Under the pieces are notes generated by a model. It was given only the letters and a program-made list of their open reading frames with translations, did not search any database and was not told the DNA's origin. A program made the translations under genes and the position numbers. From JACRCT01 sp036504155 (GTDB lineage: Bacteria > Myxococcota > Myxococcia > Myxococcales > UBA5297): a stretch of DNA of 64,000 nt. Of the stretch, positions 16,490 through 24,902 are shown in pieces. The stretch lies in contig DASXVQ010000154.1 in NCBI GenBank assembly GCA_036504155.1, positions 1-64,000 of the forward strand. Direction: 5' to 3'. Numbering within the stretch: position 1 is the stretch's first letter; the number at the start of each line of letters is the position of its first letter.

Positions 16490-16735
16490 GCCCGTTAGGC
16501 GGCCACTGCCTCGCGGGGACTGCGCCAAGGGCTGCTCGGCAAGAGCGGAATCTGCTCCGCCACCTGCAACAAGGCCTGCGCCTCGGGCGCCGACTGCCAC
16601 GGCGGCGCGGCCGGGCAGTGCAGCCCGACGACGACCGACTGCTGCAGGAACGGGATCGCCACCATCGATCTCCGCAAGGTCAGCTCCGACTGCTGCAGCG
16701 GCAGGCGCGACGCCTCCACCGGCAAGTGCCAGTGA
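16490..16735 (+). pseudogene. decayed Cys-rich protein gene with two apparent single-base losses
   Basis: This lies in the 430-base gap 16415-16844. From about 16541 one frame reads KSGICSATCNKACASGADC, then CCRNGIATIDL, CCSGRRD and GKCQ, with TGA at 16733-16735. It has no start codon. Upstream, a second frame supplies DCAKGCS and a third supplies GGHCLAG. The three pieces join into one smooth Cys-rich protein if one G is added in the GGGG run near 16515 and one in the GG near 16539. This is either a dead gene for a secreted Cys-rich protein or a pair of sequencing errors in G runs. No signal peptide was found upstream. The rest of the gap holds only the promoter region of the leftward response regulator and of the kinase gene to the right. 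Confidence 0.45.
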
Positions 16736-16844
16736 GGCTCCAGGCGAGCCCTGGCACGGCCCGTGGGCGCCCGGCGCCTCCGGGACGCTTGTCCGCCGCG
16801 CGGCGACCGGCGATTGTTGCCGGCAGGACAGCCGAGGTGGACCC

Positions 16845-19800
16845 GTGGCGGACGGAACGGACAAGCCCGAAGGCGGCAGCGCGGCGGGGCCGGCGGGCCC
16901 GGCGCCCCGGCCGGAGCCCCAGCCAGAGCCGAATCCTGCGCCGCCGCCGGCCGCCGCGCCGAGGCCGCACGTCACCGCCCCGACGCTGCGGGTGCGCCAC
17001 TCCACGCAGGAGGAGACCCTCAGCGGGCGCGAGCCGCTCCCGCCCGGCGCCATCGCCCCGTCGCTGACCGACCTGCTGGCCCCCGAGGTCACCGCCGAGC
17101 AGGACCGCCGCTACGAGGCCATCGCGGTGGAGGGCAAGGGCGGCCAGGCGCGCGTGCTGGACGTGCTCGACCGCCACCTGGGCCGCCACATCGCCTTCAA
17201 GGAGATGATGGTCGTCAACGACCCGGCCGCCAACAAGGTCGCCGAGCAGCGCTTCCTGCTCGAGGCCCGCGTCGGCGGCCGCCTCGAGCACCCCAACATC
17301 GTCCCGGTCCACGAGCTGGGCCGCCGCCCCGACGGCCGGCTGTACTACACGATGCGCCTGGTGCGCGGCGAGACGCTCTCCACCCGCCTGAAGGCCTGCA
17401 AGAACCTCGAGGAGCGGCTCACGCTGCTGGGCGCGTTCTGGGACACCTGCAAGGCCATCGCCTACGCCCACGCCCGCGGCGTCATCCACCGCGACCTGAA
17501 GCCCGCCAACGTCATGCTCGGCAAGTACGGCGAGACCGTGCTGCTCGACTGGGGCCTGGCCAAGGTCAAGGGCGGCCCCGAGGCGCCGGTCACCGATCCG
17601 GTCGTCCGCCTGCCCACCGACCCGGAGCTGACCGGCGACGGCAAGGCCATGGGCACCCCGTCGTACATGAGCCCGGAGCAGGCCACCGGCGACGAGATCG
17701 ACGAGCGCACCGACGTCTGGGGCCTGGGCGCCATCCTCTACCGCATCCTCACCGGCGAGGCGCTCTACCCGGTGGGCGACTACGACGCGCAGATCGCCCG
17801 GGCCACCTACGCCGGCATCCGCCCGGTGCTCTCCACCTGCCCCGACGCCCCGCCGGAGCTGGCGGCGATCGCCCACAAGGCGCTGCAGCGCTACAAGCGC
17901 CACCGCTACCAGACCGCCAAGGAGCTGGCCGACGAGATCAGCGCCTACATGACCGGCGGCCGGGTGCGCGCCCACACCTACTCGCCGCGCCAGCTCGTCC
18001 GCCGCTTCGCCCGCGAGCACTGGGGCGTGGTCATCGCCTCCGCGGTGGCGGTGGTCGCGGTCGTCGGCGCGCTGGTGGCGGCCGCGGTGGGCCTGCGCAT
18101 CCAGACCCGCGAGCGGCACAAGGCCGAGCTGAACCTCGCCGCGGCCTACGCCGAGCGGGCCGACCGCCACCTCGCCGAGTACCGCTACGCCTCGGCCTAC
18201 GGCTTCGCCGCGCTCTCGCTGCAGCACATCCCCGAGCGCGTCGAGGGCGAGACCGCCCGCGCCCGCTCGCTCACCGTGCGCGCCACCTCCACCGCCCTGC
18301 AGGCGCGCGCCCACTTCGGGTTCAAGCCGCTGCGCACGTTGCACGGCGGCGACGCCCTGGGCCCGGTGGGCTTCTCGCCCGACGGCGCGCTGGTGGCGGC
18401 CTCGGCCTACGACGGGGTGGTGCGGGTCTGGGACGTGCGCACCGGCGAGCAGCGCCTCAAGCTTCCCCACGGCGGGCTGACCATCTACGCCGCGGTGTTC
18501 TCGCCCGACGGCAAGACGCTGGCGGCGGCGGGCAAGAGCGGCCAGGTCGCGCTGTGGCGGGTCGCCGACGGCGAGCGGGTGGCGCTGCTCGAGGGCCACG
18601 AGGGCCCGGTGCGCGGGCTCGCCTTCTCGCCCGACGGGACGAGGCTGGCGAGCGCCAGCGCCGACCGGACGGCGCGGGTGTGGGACCTCTCCACCCGGCA
18701 GGCCGTCTACGTCCTGCGCGGCCACGGCTCCGAGGTGCGCGGCGTGGTGTTCGGGCCCGACGGGCAGCGGCTGCTCACCGGCGGCGTGGACCGCACCCTG
18801 CGCAGCTGGTCCCTCGACCTCGCTCCCGGCGAAGGGCAGGAGGCGCCGACCGGGTTCGTGCTCGCCTCCTTCGCCTCCTCGGTGCGCTCGCTGGCGCTCT
18901 CGCCCGACGGGACGCGGCTGGCGGTGGGCTGCGACGAGTCGACGGTGCCGCTGCTCGACGCCGGCACCGGCCAGCCGGACCTGCAGCTGGCGGGCAACGA
19001 GAGCTTCGTGCGCCAGGTGGCCTGGTCGGCGGACGGCACCCTGGTGGCGAGCGCCGGCGTCGACCGGACGGTGCGGGTGTGGAACACCTCCAGCGGCGAG
19101 CCGGTGGCGACCCTCGAGGAGAACCCGTCGATCGTCTCCGGCGTGGGCTTCTCGCCCGACGGCTCGGTGCTGGCCTCGGCGAGCTTCGACGGCACGCTGC
19201 GGCTGTGGAAGGTGGGCCCGGGGCTGCTGGGCCTGGCCACCGACGGCGCGCCGCTGGTCGACCTCGCCTTCTCTCCGGACGGCAAGCGGATGGCCACCGC
19301 GAGCCGCGACGGCATGCTGCGCGTCTGGGACCTCGCCGGGCGCAGGGAGCTGCGCTCGTTCCGGGGAGGCCTGACCACCGACGCCAAGGTGCGCTTCGGC
19401 CCCGGGGGCAAGCTGCTCGCCGGGGCGGGCGGGCCGGCGGAGATCTTCGACGTCGAGTCCGGAAGGCACGTGCTCTCGCTGCCGCTCAAGGGCGCCAGCG
19501 CCATCCGCATCGCGCCCGGAGGGAAGGTGGTGGCGGTGGGGGAGGACGGCGGCGCGGTGAGCCTGTGGGACGCGCAGACCGGCGCGCCGCTGCGCTCGAT
19601 GGCCGGCCACGTGGGGACCGTCTTCGACGTGGCCTTCTCGCCCGACGGGGCGACGCTGGCCAGCGCCGGCATGGACGGCTCGGTGCGGCTATGGGACGTG
19701 GCGACGGGCCAGGAGCGCCGCAAGCTCGCGGGCCACCAAGGCTGGGTCAGCTCGCTGGACTTCGCGCGCGACGGGCGGCTGGCGTCGTCGGGCAAGGACG

Positions 19801-20180
19801 GGCGGGCCATCGTCTGGGACCCGAAGACGGGCGCCGAGCTGCTGCGGCTCAAGCACAACCAGTGGACGTCGGTGCGGTGGGTGGCGGACGGCAAGCACCT
19901 GGCCACGTCCTGCGACGACCAGTACGTGCGCTTCTGGGACGCGCAGACCGGCGCGCTGAGGCTGATCGTGCGGACCGCGCGCGAGCTGGTGAGCATGGAC
20001 CTGGCGCCCGACGGCGCGGCGCTGGCGGTCAACCTGGGGCGCGGCTTCTCGCTGTACCCGGTGGACCTGCACGACCTTGAGGTGGACGCGACGGCGGTGC
20101 TCGCCGAGGCCCGCGAGCGCGGCTTCGTGGAGTCTCCGCCCGAGGGCGGCATCGCGGCGCAGCCGGTGGTCGAGCGCTGA
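16845..20180 (+). CDS. Ser/Thr protein kinase with C-terminal WD40 repeats
   Basis: This is a 1111-residue protein with a GTG start; a Pro/Ala-rich N-terminus (1-60) precedes a Hanks-type kinase. It has Lys119 in AFKEMM, catalytic HRDLKPAN (His215-Asp217) and DWG instead of DFG at 235-237, then a TPSYMSPEQA activation segment end. A membrane helix follows at about 394-417. After a helical linker (425-490), about 14 WD40-type blades occupy 495-1100, recognisable by repeated FSPDG, LASAS and VRVWD or LWD triplets. The kinase should be cytoplasmic and the propeller periplasmic, a layout known from myxobacterial and planctomycete kinases. The ligand of the propeller is unknown. It is probably transcribed alone. 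Confidence 0.93.
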   Translation: MADGTDKPEGGSAAGPAGPAPRPEPQPEPNPAPPPAAAPRPHVTAPTLRVRHSTQEETLSGREPLPPGAIAPSLTDLLAPEVTAEQDRRYEAIAVEGKGGQARVLDVLDRHLGRHIAFKEMMVVNDPAANKVAEQRFLLEARVGGRLEHPNIVPVHELGRRPDGRLYYTMRLVRGETLSTRLKACKNLEERLTLLGAFWDTCKAIAYAHARGVIHRDLKPANVMLGKYGETVLLDWGLAKVKGGPEAPVTDPVVRLPTDPELTGDGKAMGTPSYMSPEQATGDEIDERTDVWGLGAILYRILTGEALYPVGDYDAQIARATYAGIRPVLSTCPDAPPELAAIAHKALQRYKRHRYQTAKELADEISAYMTGGRVRAHTYSPRQLVRRFAREHWGVVIASAVAVVAVVGALVAAAVGLRIQTRERHKAELNLAAAYAERADRHLAEYRYASAYGFAALSLQHIPERVEGETARARSLTVRATSTALQARAHFGFKPLRTLHGGDALGPVGFSPDGALVAASAYDGVVRVWDVRTGEQRLKLPHGGLTIYAAVFSPDGKTLAAAGKSGQVALWRVADGERVALLEGHEGPVRGLAFSPDGTRLASASADRTARVWDLSTRQAVYVLRGHGSEVRGVVFGPDGQRLLTGGVDRTLRSWSLDLAPGEGQEAPTGFVLASFASSVRSLALSPDGTRLAVGCDESTVPLLDAGTGQPDLQLAGNESFVRQVAWSADGTLVASAGVDRTVRVWNTSSGEPVATLEENPSIVSGVGFSPDGSVLASASFDGTLRLWKVGPGLLGLATDGAPLVDLAFSPDGKRMATASRDGMLRVWDLAGRRELRSFRGGLTTDAKVRFGPGGKLLAGAGGPAEIFDVESGRHVLSLPLKGASAIRIAPGGKVVAVGEDGGAVSLWDAQTGAPLRSMAGHVGTVFDVAFSPDGATLASAGMDGSVRLWDVATGQERRKLAGHQGWVSSLDFARDGRLASSGKDGRAIVWDPKTGAELLRLKHNQWTSVRWVADGKHLATSCDDQYVRFWDAQTGALRLIVRTARELVSMDLAPDGAALAVNLGRGFSLYPVDLHDLEVDATAVLAEARERGFVESPPEGGIAAQPVVER

Positions 20181-20389
20181 CGGCCACCCTCGTCAGAAGT
20201 GGATCCCGTCGGCGGGCCGCTGGCTCTGGGTGACGACGCTCCGGGCGCGCTTGATCTTCCCGGAAGCGACCGAGAATTGAATCGAGAGAGCGCAATCTCG
20301 ATGCGGCCGAACGTGACTGGGCCGAGTTCGGCAACGCGCCGCTGCAGGAGATCCTGGCGCTCTTCGGCGTGGCCGGCGGGTGGGCGCCG

Positions 20390-20590
20390 TCAGCGGTGGG
20401 CAGAGGCGGGTGCGAAGGACCGAAGGTGTTGCTGGAGTTCGTAGAGTTGTGCGGCTTCCCGCAGGCGCCGGCCGACGCCCGCTGAAGTCATGTCGACCCG
20501 TGCAGGGCAGGGCGGGGCGAGGGCGCTCAATCGGCTCGCCTCACGAAGGCGGGCGGCGACGGCCTCGGAACTCATGTCGACGCGCATCAT
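20390..20590 (-). CDS. small protein coupled to the nucleotidyltransferase
   Basis: This 66-residue protein starts with MMRVDMSSEAV. Its ATG overlaps the stop of the nucleotidyltransferase gene as ATGA (20590-20587), implying translational coupling. It contains an internal duplication: VDMSSEAVAARLREASRLS and VDMTSAGVGRRLREAAQLY share VDM(S/T)S..(A/G)V..RLREA..L. Each half looks like a short amphipathic helix. I recognise no family. Given its position, it may be the partner protein of a two-component nucleotidyltransferase system. The 209 bases between its stop and the kinase/WD40 gene hold nothing else that I can support. Confidence 0.6.
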   Translation of the reverse strand: MMRVDMSSEAVAARLREASRLSALAPPCPARVDMTSAGVGRRLREAAQLYELQQHLRSFAPASAHR

Positions 20591-21042
20591 TCGGTCTCCG
20601 ACAGCTTCTGCGCGTCGAGGAGGTCCTGAGGCCTGCCAGCGGCGAGCTTCATCGACAGGAGACCTTGCCGGGAGACGACCCAGAGTTCCCTTCCGTCGGC
20701 GCTCAGGCGCTCCCGGGTCTTCCACACGGGCTCGAGCTCTGGTCCGACGAGCAAGAGGTCGAGGACCAGGAACTCGCCGGAGGTCGAGAACTTGATAACC
20801 CGATGCATCTCACCGGTCGGTTTGAAGTGCACCGGCAGCGATTCGGCGACGAACCCAAGCGCCTTGGCGACGGCCTTGACCTTTCCGACCTCACCGGGAA
20901 GCACGAGCAGATCGACATCCTTCGTGAATCGTGGCGCGCCATGGATGGCCACTGCCAGCCCACCGCACAGGGCATAGGACAGCCGCCCGGCATCCAGGGC
21001 ATTGGTGAGTGTGAGGAGCTCTTGGTAGAGGTCGAACGCCAT
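20587..21042 (-). CDS. nucleotidyltransferase, AbiEii/MNT-like
   Basis: This 151-residue protein belongs to the nucleotidyltransferase superfamily. The active-site signature GG-x(6)-HG-x(n)-T-KDVDLLV is present: Gly27-Gly28, then RFTKDVDLL with the metal-binding Asp42 and Asp44. A third acidic position lies in the block FLVLDLLLVGPE. Related proteins include minimal nucleotidyltransferases and AbiEii-type toxins, some of which transfer nucleotides to tRNA or to protein targets; the target here is unknown. It overlaps the small gene that follows it (ATGA). It stands just downstream of the TPR protein gene on the same strand, with a 44-base gap. Confidence 0.82.
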   Translation of the reverse strand: MAFDLYQELLTLTNALDAGRLSYALCGGLAVAIHGAPRFTKDVDLLVLPGEVGKVKAVAKALGFVAESLPVHFKPTGEMHRVIKFSTSGEFLVLDLLLVGPELEPVWKTRERLSADGRELWVVSRQGLLSMKLAAGRPQDLLDAQKLSETE

Positions 21043-21086
21043 GCAGGGAGTCTAGCGCGCCCGTCCGAGGCGGCGGAATCCGGACC

Positions 21087-22403
21087 TCACGCCGGGGCGA
21101 GCCCTTCCGCCAGCCTGAACAGGGTGGGGGAGAGCCCATCGGGCCGTCCGCTCTCGGTGCTCGCTGCCGTCTGCAGCAGCTGGCGCGATGCCGAATCGCC
21201 TTCGCGGGCGAGCAGCGCGTAGCCGCTGGTGGGCAGCGCCACGATCCACGGCCCGGGGTGCAGCGAGTCGAGGAGCGCGCGGTGCTTGGGCGACAAGAGC
21301 CGCGAGCCGTCGTAGCCATCGCCTTCATCGAAGGCGAGCACGTCCCAGGCCTTGTCCGTCTCCGAGAGCCGGCCCTCCTCGGCCCGGTAGCGCGTGGGCG
21401 CGATGGGCGAGCGGTCGAGGTTCTCCATGGCCAGTCGGAGCAGCGTGTCCGTGGACACGCCCCAGCTCTCGGCCGCTCGCGAGGGCAGGAAGGTGACGAA
21501 TCCCGGGTGGTCCAGGGCGAAGGCCCACAACAGGCCGGCCGGCCCGGGAGCCGTCAGGACGTCCCCGGCCTTCTTCGGGAATTCGGCAGCCCGCAGCGCC
21601 GGAAAGATCCTCTCGCGCACCGAGGAGAAGTCCGGCAGCTCGGAGGGCGCCTGCAGCCGCGACAGGCTCCCGACCAGCGACTCGGTGAACGCCGCGGCCC
21701 CGCGCACGTCGGCCAGGGCCGCCTGGTGCAGGCTGGGCAGGGACAGCCTCCCCACTCGGCCGGGCTGCAGCTCGACGAGGAGCGCCGCGCGGTCGGGATC
21801 GAGCCGGCTCTTGAGCCCCCGCTCCGCGAGCGAGCGGCGAAGGTCGCCGGCAAACGCCTCGGCCGAGGGCTCTCCCGACGCCGCGGCAGTCGGCACCGAG
21901 GACCCCGAGGACGCCGAGGACGCAGCGCCGCCAGTCGAGGCCTCCGCCTCGGCCAGGATCTGCTTGGTGGCTTCGTCGAGCGGATCGGCCAACAGGACCT
22001 GCCGCGCCAGCTTGGCGGCGTCGGACGGCGCGCCGGCCTTCAGCCGCAGCAGGGCGAGCGCGCGCAGCGCATCGGCATGCCCGGGGCTGCGGGCGAGCAC
22101 CGTCTCCAGCTCGTGCGCCGCCTCGCCATAGCGCTCCAGCGCCCCCAGCGCGCGGGCCCGTGCCAAGCGGACCAGCGGCTCGGCGGGGGCACGCTCGACC
22201 GTGCGGGCCAAGACCGACAGGGAGCGCGCCGGCCGCTCGGAGTTGACCAGGGCGTGCGAGAGACACAGCAGCCAATCCAGGCTCTCCGGGTGCTCGTCGC
22301 AGGTGCGCTCGAGCCGCTGCAGCTCGGGCTCGGAGAGCGGCTCCCCGCGCTCCACTTTGGCGACCAGGGCCTCGACCTCGAGCTGGGCGAACGAGTTGGA
22401 CAT
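21087..22403 (-). CDS. TPR-type repeat protein with DUF1444-like domain
   Basis: This 438-residue protein has no signal peptide. Residues about 15-150 show helical TPR-like repeats (LDWLLCLSHALVNSERPARS, YGEAAHELETVLARSPGHAD, AAKLARQVLLADPLDE). A Ser/Ala/Gly-rich linker spans about 155-185. Residues about 185-430 resemble the DUF1444 (YtpQ) family: RSLAERGLKSRLDPDRAALL, then AESWGVSTDTLLRLAMENL, which is the most typical block. The molecular role of that family is not known. It is probably cytoplasmic. It is divergent from the PpiC operon across 293 bases without other genes. Confidence 0.75.
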   Translation of the reverse strand: MSNSFAQLEVEALVAKVERGEPLSEPELQRLERTCDEHPESLDWLLCLSHALVNSERPARSLSVLARTVERAPAEPLVRLARARALGALERYGEAAHELETVLARSPGHADALRALALLRLKAGAPSDAAKLARQVLLADPLDEATKQILAEAEASTGGAASSASSGSSVPTAAASGEPSAEAFAGDLRRSLAERGLKSRLDPDRAALLVELQPGRVGRLSLPSLHQAALADVRGAAAFTESLVGSLSRLQAPSELPDFSSVRERIFPALRAAEFPKKAGDVLTAPGPAGLLWAFALDHPGFVTFLPSRAAESWGVSTDTLLRLAMENLDRSPIAPTRYRAEEGRLSETDKAWDVLAFDEGDGYDGSRLLSPKHRALLDSLHPGPWIVALPTSGYALLAREGDSASRQLLQTAASTESGRPDGLSPTLFRLAEGLAPA

Positions 22404-22696
22404 GGCGCGATTCTAGGCCCCCGCGGCGCCGGCTTCCTCACGTTTGGGCGTCGCCCGTCGGCCGACCCGCTGTCGGCTGTCGACCAGCGCTTCGACCTGG
22501 AGCGCCGGCGCAGCCAGCCTCCGAGTTGGCTGCCCGGACGGAGGTGGAGCCTCGGCGGACTCCTTCCTTGCCTCACTCCCGTGCGTTGTGGTCTTTTCGC
22601 GCGCCGGATCCGGGATGGGCCGGGCAGGCAGCCGTGTTCCATGCCGCGCGGCCCAATCGCCCCCGATTCGCCGACGAGACGATAGGAAGAGAAACC

Positions 22697-23794
22697 ATGA
22701 GCAACAAAGTCACCGCCGTCCTGGCCGTCGTCCTCATCGCCCTCGCCTACTACGCCGGCATCCGCGCCGGTGGCGCCGGCTCCGGCGCCGGTGGAGGGGG
22801 GCTGCTCCCGGTCGCCTCGCGCCCGGGCAACCCCGTCGCCACCTTCGACGGGGTCTCCATCAGCGACTCGGAGATCAAGGGGCAGATCGAGGAGCAGGCG
22901 CCATTCGTGCGCACCCGCTACTCCACCCCCGAGGGGAAGAAGGAGTTCCTGGACAACCTGGTGCGCTTCGAGCTGCTCGCGCGCGAGGCCCAGAAGAAGA
23001 ACTACCAGGCCGAGCCGGACATCATCCGCCAGCACAAGCGCAACATGGTCGCCCTGTTCGTGCAGCGCGAGTTCGAGGAGCCGCAGCAGAAGCAGGTCAT
23101 CCCCGAGGACGAGCTGAAGAAGTACTACGAGGCCCACGTGGCCGACTACCAGCGCCCGGAGCGCGTGCGCGCCGCCAGCGTCTTCTTCGCCGCTCCCGCC
23201 GAGGACGCCGCCAAGCGCAAGGCCCAGAAGGCCGCCGCCGAGGCCGCCCTGGCCGAGCTCAAGGAGAAGGAGCCCAAGGACTACGGCGCCTTCGCCGAGA
23301 TGGCCCGCGCCAAGAGCGAGGACCCCTCCACCAAGCCCAGCGGCGGCGACCTGTCGTTCCTCAACCGCGAGGACCTGGCCAAGCGCGTCGGGCAGGAGTT
23401 CGCCGAGGCCGCCTTCACGATGAAGGAGATGGGCAAGGTCCTGGACAAGGTCGTCGAGACGCCCCAGGGCTTCCACCTGGTCAAGCTGCTCGGGCGCGAG
23501 GCCGCGCTCGACCTCAAGTTCGACAACGTCAAGGACTCCATCAAGAGCCGCCTCATCTACGAGCGGCGCAGCGACGCCTACAAGAAGTTCCTCGAGGACC
23601 TCAACAAGAAGGCCAACCTGACGGTCAACAAGGAGGCCCTCGACGCCATCAAGATCGACGCGGCCGCCCCGCCGACCCCGCAGGTGGGCGCCCTCCCTCC
23701 CGCCCGCCGGCCGATGATGCCCGGCCAGGGAGCCCCGATGCCTCCGCAGGGGCCGCTCGCGCCCAACGCGCCGCCCCCGCCGCAGGCCCGGTGA
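22697..23794 (+). CDS. membrane-anchored PpiC-type peptidyl-prolyl isomerase
   Basis: This 365-residue protein starts at the ATG at 22697 after an AGGAAGAG site; the longer frame upstream lacks protein character. An N-terminal helix (about 5-22, AVLAVVLIALAYYAGI) anchors it in the inner membrane. A SurA/PrsA-like helical region (about 45-150) precedes a parvulin domain (about 151-274) with GGDLSFLNRE and the typical PQGFHLVKLLGR end. A Pro-rich tail (about 325-365) follows. It probably acts in the periplasm in folding of exported and outer-membrane proteins. It is the first of three tandem parvulin genes, 22 bases from the next. Confidence 0.88.
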   Translation: MSNKVTAVLAVVLIALAYYAGIRAGGAGSGAGGGGLLPVASRPGNPVATFDGVSISDSEIKGQIEEQAPFVRTRYSTPEGKKEFLDNLVRFELLAREAQKKNYQAEPDIIRQHKRNMVALFVQREFEEPQQKQVIPEDELKKYYEAHVADYQRPERVRAASVFFAAPAEDAAKRKAQKAAAEAALAELKEKEPKDYGAFAEMARAKSEDPSTKPSGGDLSFLNREDLAKRVGQEFAEAAFTMKEMGKVLDKVVETPQGFHLVKLLGREAALDLKFDNVKDSIKSRLIYERRSDAYKKFLEDLNKKANLTVNKEALDAIKIDAAAPPTPQVGALPPARRPMMPGQGAPMPPQGPLAPNAPPPPQAR

Positions 23795-23816
23795 CGAGGG
23801 AGCCAGCGAGCCGACG

Positions 23817-24881
23817 ATGACCCGAGCGCCCCTGCAGCCTGCCTGGCCCGTGCGCGTCTGCCTGACGGCGGCGCTGCTCGCGGCGGCGGGCTGCCCGGAG
23901 CGCAAGAAGGGCCCGGAGACGGTGGCGGTGGTGGCGACGGTGCACGGCGCGCCGATCACCGCCGACCAGTTCGCCACCGAGCTGGCCTTCGTCCGCCGGA
24001 CCTCGGCCGGGGTGCTGCCGCAGACGGACGAGGAGGTGGTCGCCTTCCGGCGCGCCACGCTCGAGGACCTCATCGACCTCACGCTGCTGCTCGACGCCGC
24101 CCACGACGCCGGGGTGACGGTGACCAGCGACAAGGTCGACCGCGAGGTCCTGCGCCTGAAGGCCGACTACCACGGCCCGGGGTTCAACGAGGCGCTGACC
24201 GAGGGCGGGCTCTCGCAGCAGGAGCTCAAGGAGCGCACCCGCGCCCGGCTGATCGTCGAGCGCTACTTCGTCGACGAGATCTTCGCGCGGGTGGCGGTGA
24301 CCGACCCGGAGATCGACGCCTACTACAAGGACCACGCCGAGGACTTCGCCCAGCCGGAGCAGGTGCGCGCCGCGCAGATCGTGGTCAAGAGCGCCGAGGA
24401 GGCGCGGCGCATCCTGTACAAGATCCGCGGCGAGGGGATGAGCTTCGACGAGGCGGCGCGGCGCTGGTCGCTCTCCCCGGACGCCAAGGTGGGCGGCGAC
24501 CTGGGGTTCTTCAAGAAGGGCGTGATGCCGGCCATCTTCGACCAGACCTGCTTCGCGCTGCAGAAGAGCCAGGTCAGCGAGGTGGTGGCCAGCGAATACG
24601 GGTTCCACTTGTTCAAGGTCCTGGACCGCAAGCCGGCCGAGCCGCTGCCGCTCTCGAGGGTGCGCGGCGAGGTCGAGAAGCTGCTGTGGCAGAAGAAGCG
24701 CGAGGCGGCGCAGCAGCGCGCCCTGCTCGAGCTGCGGGCGGGCCCGGGGGCGGCCGGCTGCAAGGACGCCAAGGACGACGCCGGGCTGCCGGGCGACAAC
24801 GCGGTGCTCTCCTGCTTGAAGCAGGAGGGCCAGGCGCGCATCAAGATCAACGTGGCCGTGCTGGCCCAGGTTCAGCTTTAG
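23817..24881 (+). CDS. PpiC-type peptidyl-prolyl isomerase lipoprotein
   Basis: This 354-residue protein has a lipoprotein signal (AAAGC, Cys26). An N-terminal SurA-like helical domain (about 40-170) is followed by a parvulin domain (about 180-274: VRAAQIVVKS, GGDLGFFKKGVM, YGFHLFKVLDRK) and a helical tail with a Cys pair (AAGCKDAK, LSCLKQ). It is a periplasmic foldase or chaperone and the middle member of a three-gene parvulin set, 21 bases before the SurA-like gene. Three paralogues in a row suggest separate client sets or a hetero-oligomeric arrangement; this is inference. Confidence 0.9.
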   Translation: MTRAPLQPAWPVRVCLTAALLAAAGCPERKKGPETVAVVATVHGAPITADQFATELAFVRRTSAGVLPQTDEEVVAFRRATLEDLIDLTLLLDAAHDAGVTVTSDKVDREVLRLKADYHGPGFNEALTEGGLSQQELKERTRARLIVERYFVDEIFARVAVTDPEIDAYYKDHAEDFAQPEQVRAAQIVVKSAEEARRILYKIRGEGMSFDEAARRWSLSPDAKVGGDLGFFKKGVMPAIFDQTCFALQKSQVSEVVASEYGFHLFKVLDRKPAEPLPLSRVRGEVEKLLWQKKREAAQQRALLELRAGPGAAGCKDAKDDAGLPGDNAVLSCLKQEGQARIKINVAVLAQVQL

Positions 24882-24902
24882 CGGTAGGCGAGGAGCTCTC
24901 TC

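Noticed and set aside
16680..19610. 976-codon minus-strand frame opposite the kinase/WD40 gene
   Set aside because: Its low-complexity translation arises from periodic WD40 codons of the opposite strand.
20258..20484. Plus-strand frame reading ...ERNLDAAERDWAEFGNAPLQ...
   Set aside because: It looks protein-like for 25 residues but has no start codon, begins after a stop and overlaps the small coupled gene on the other strand. Possibly a fragment, not supported as a gene.
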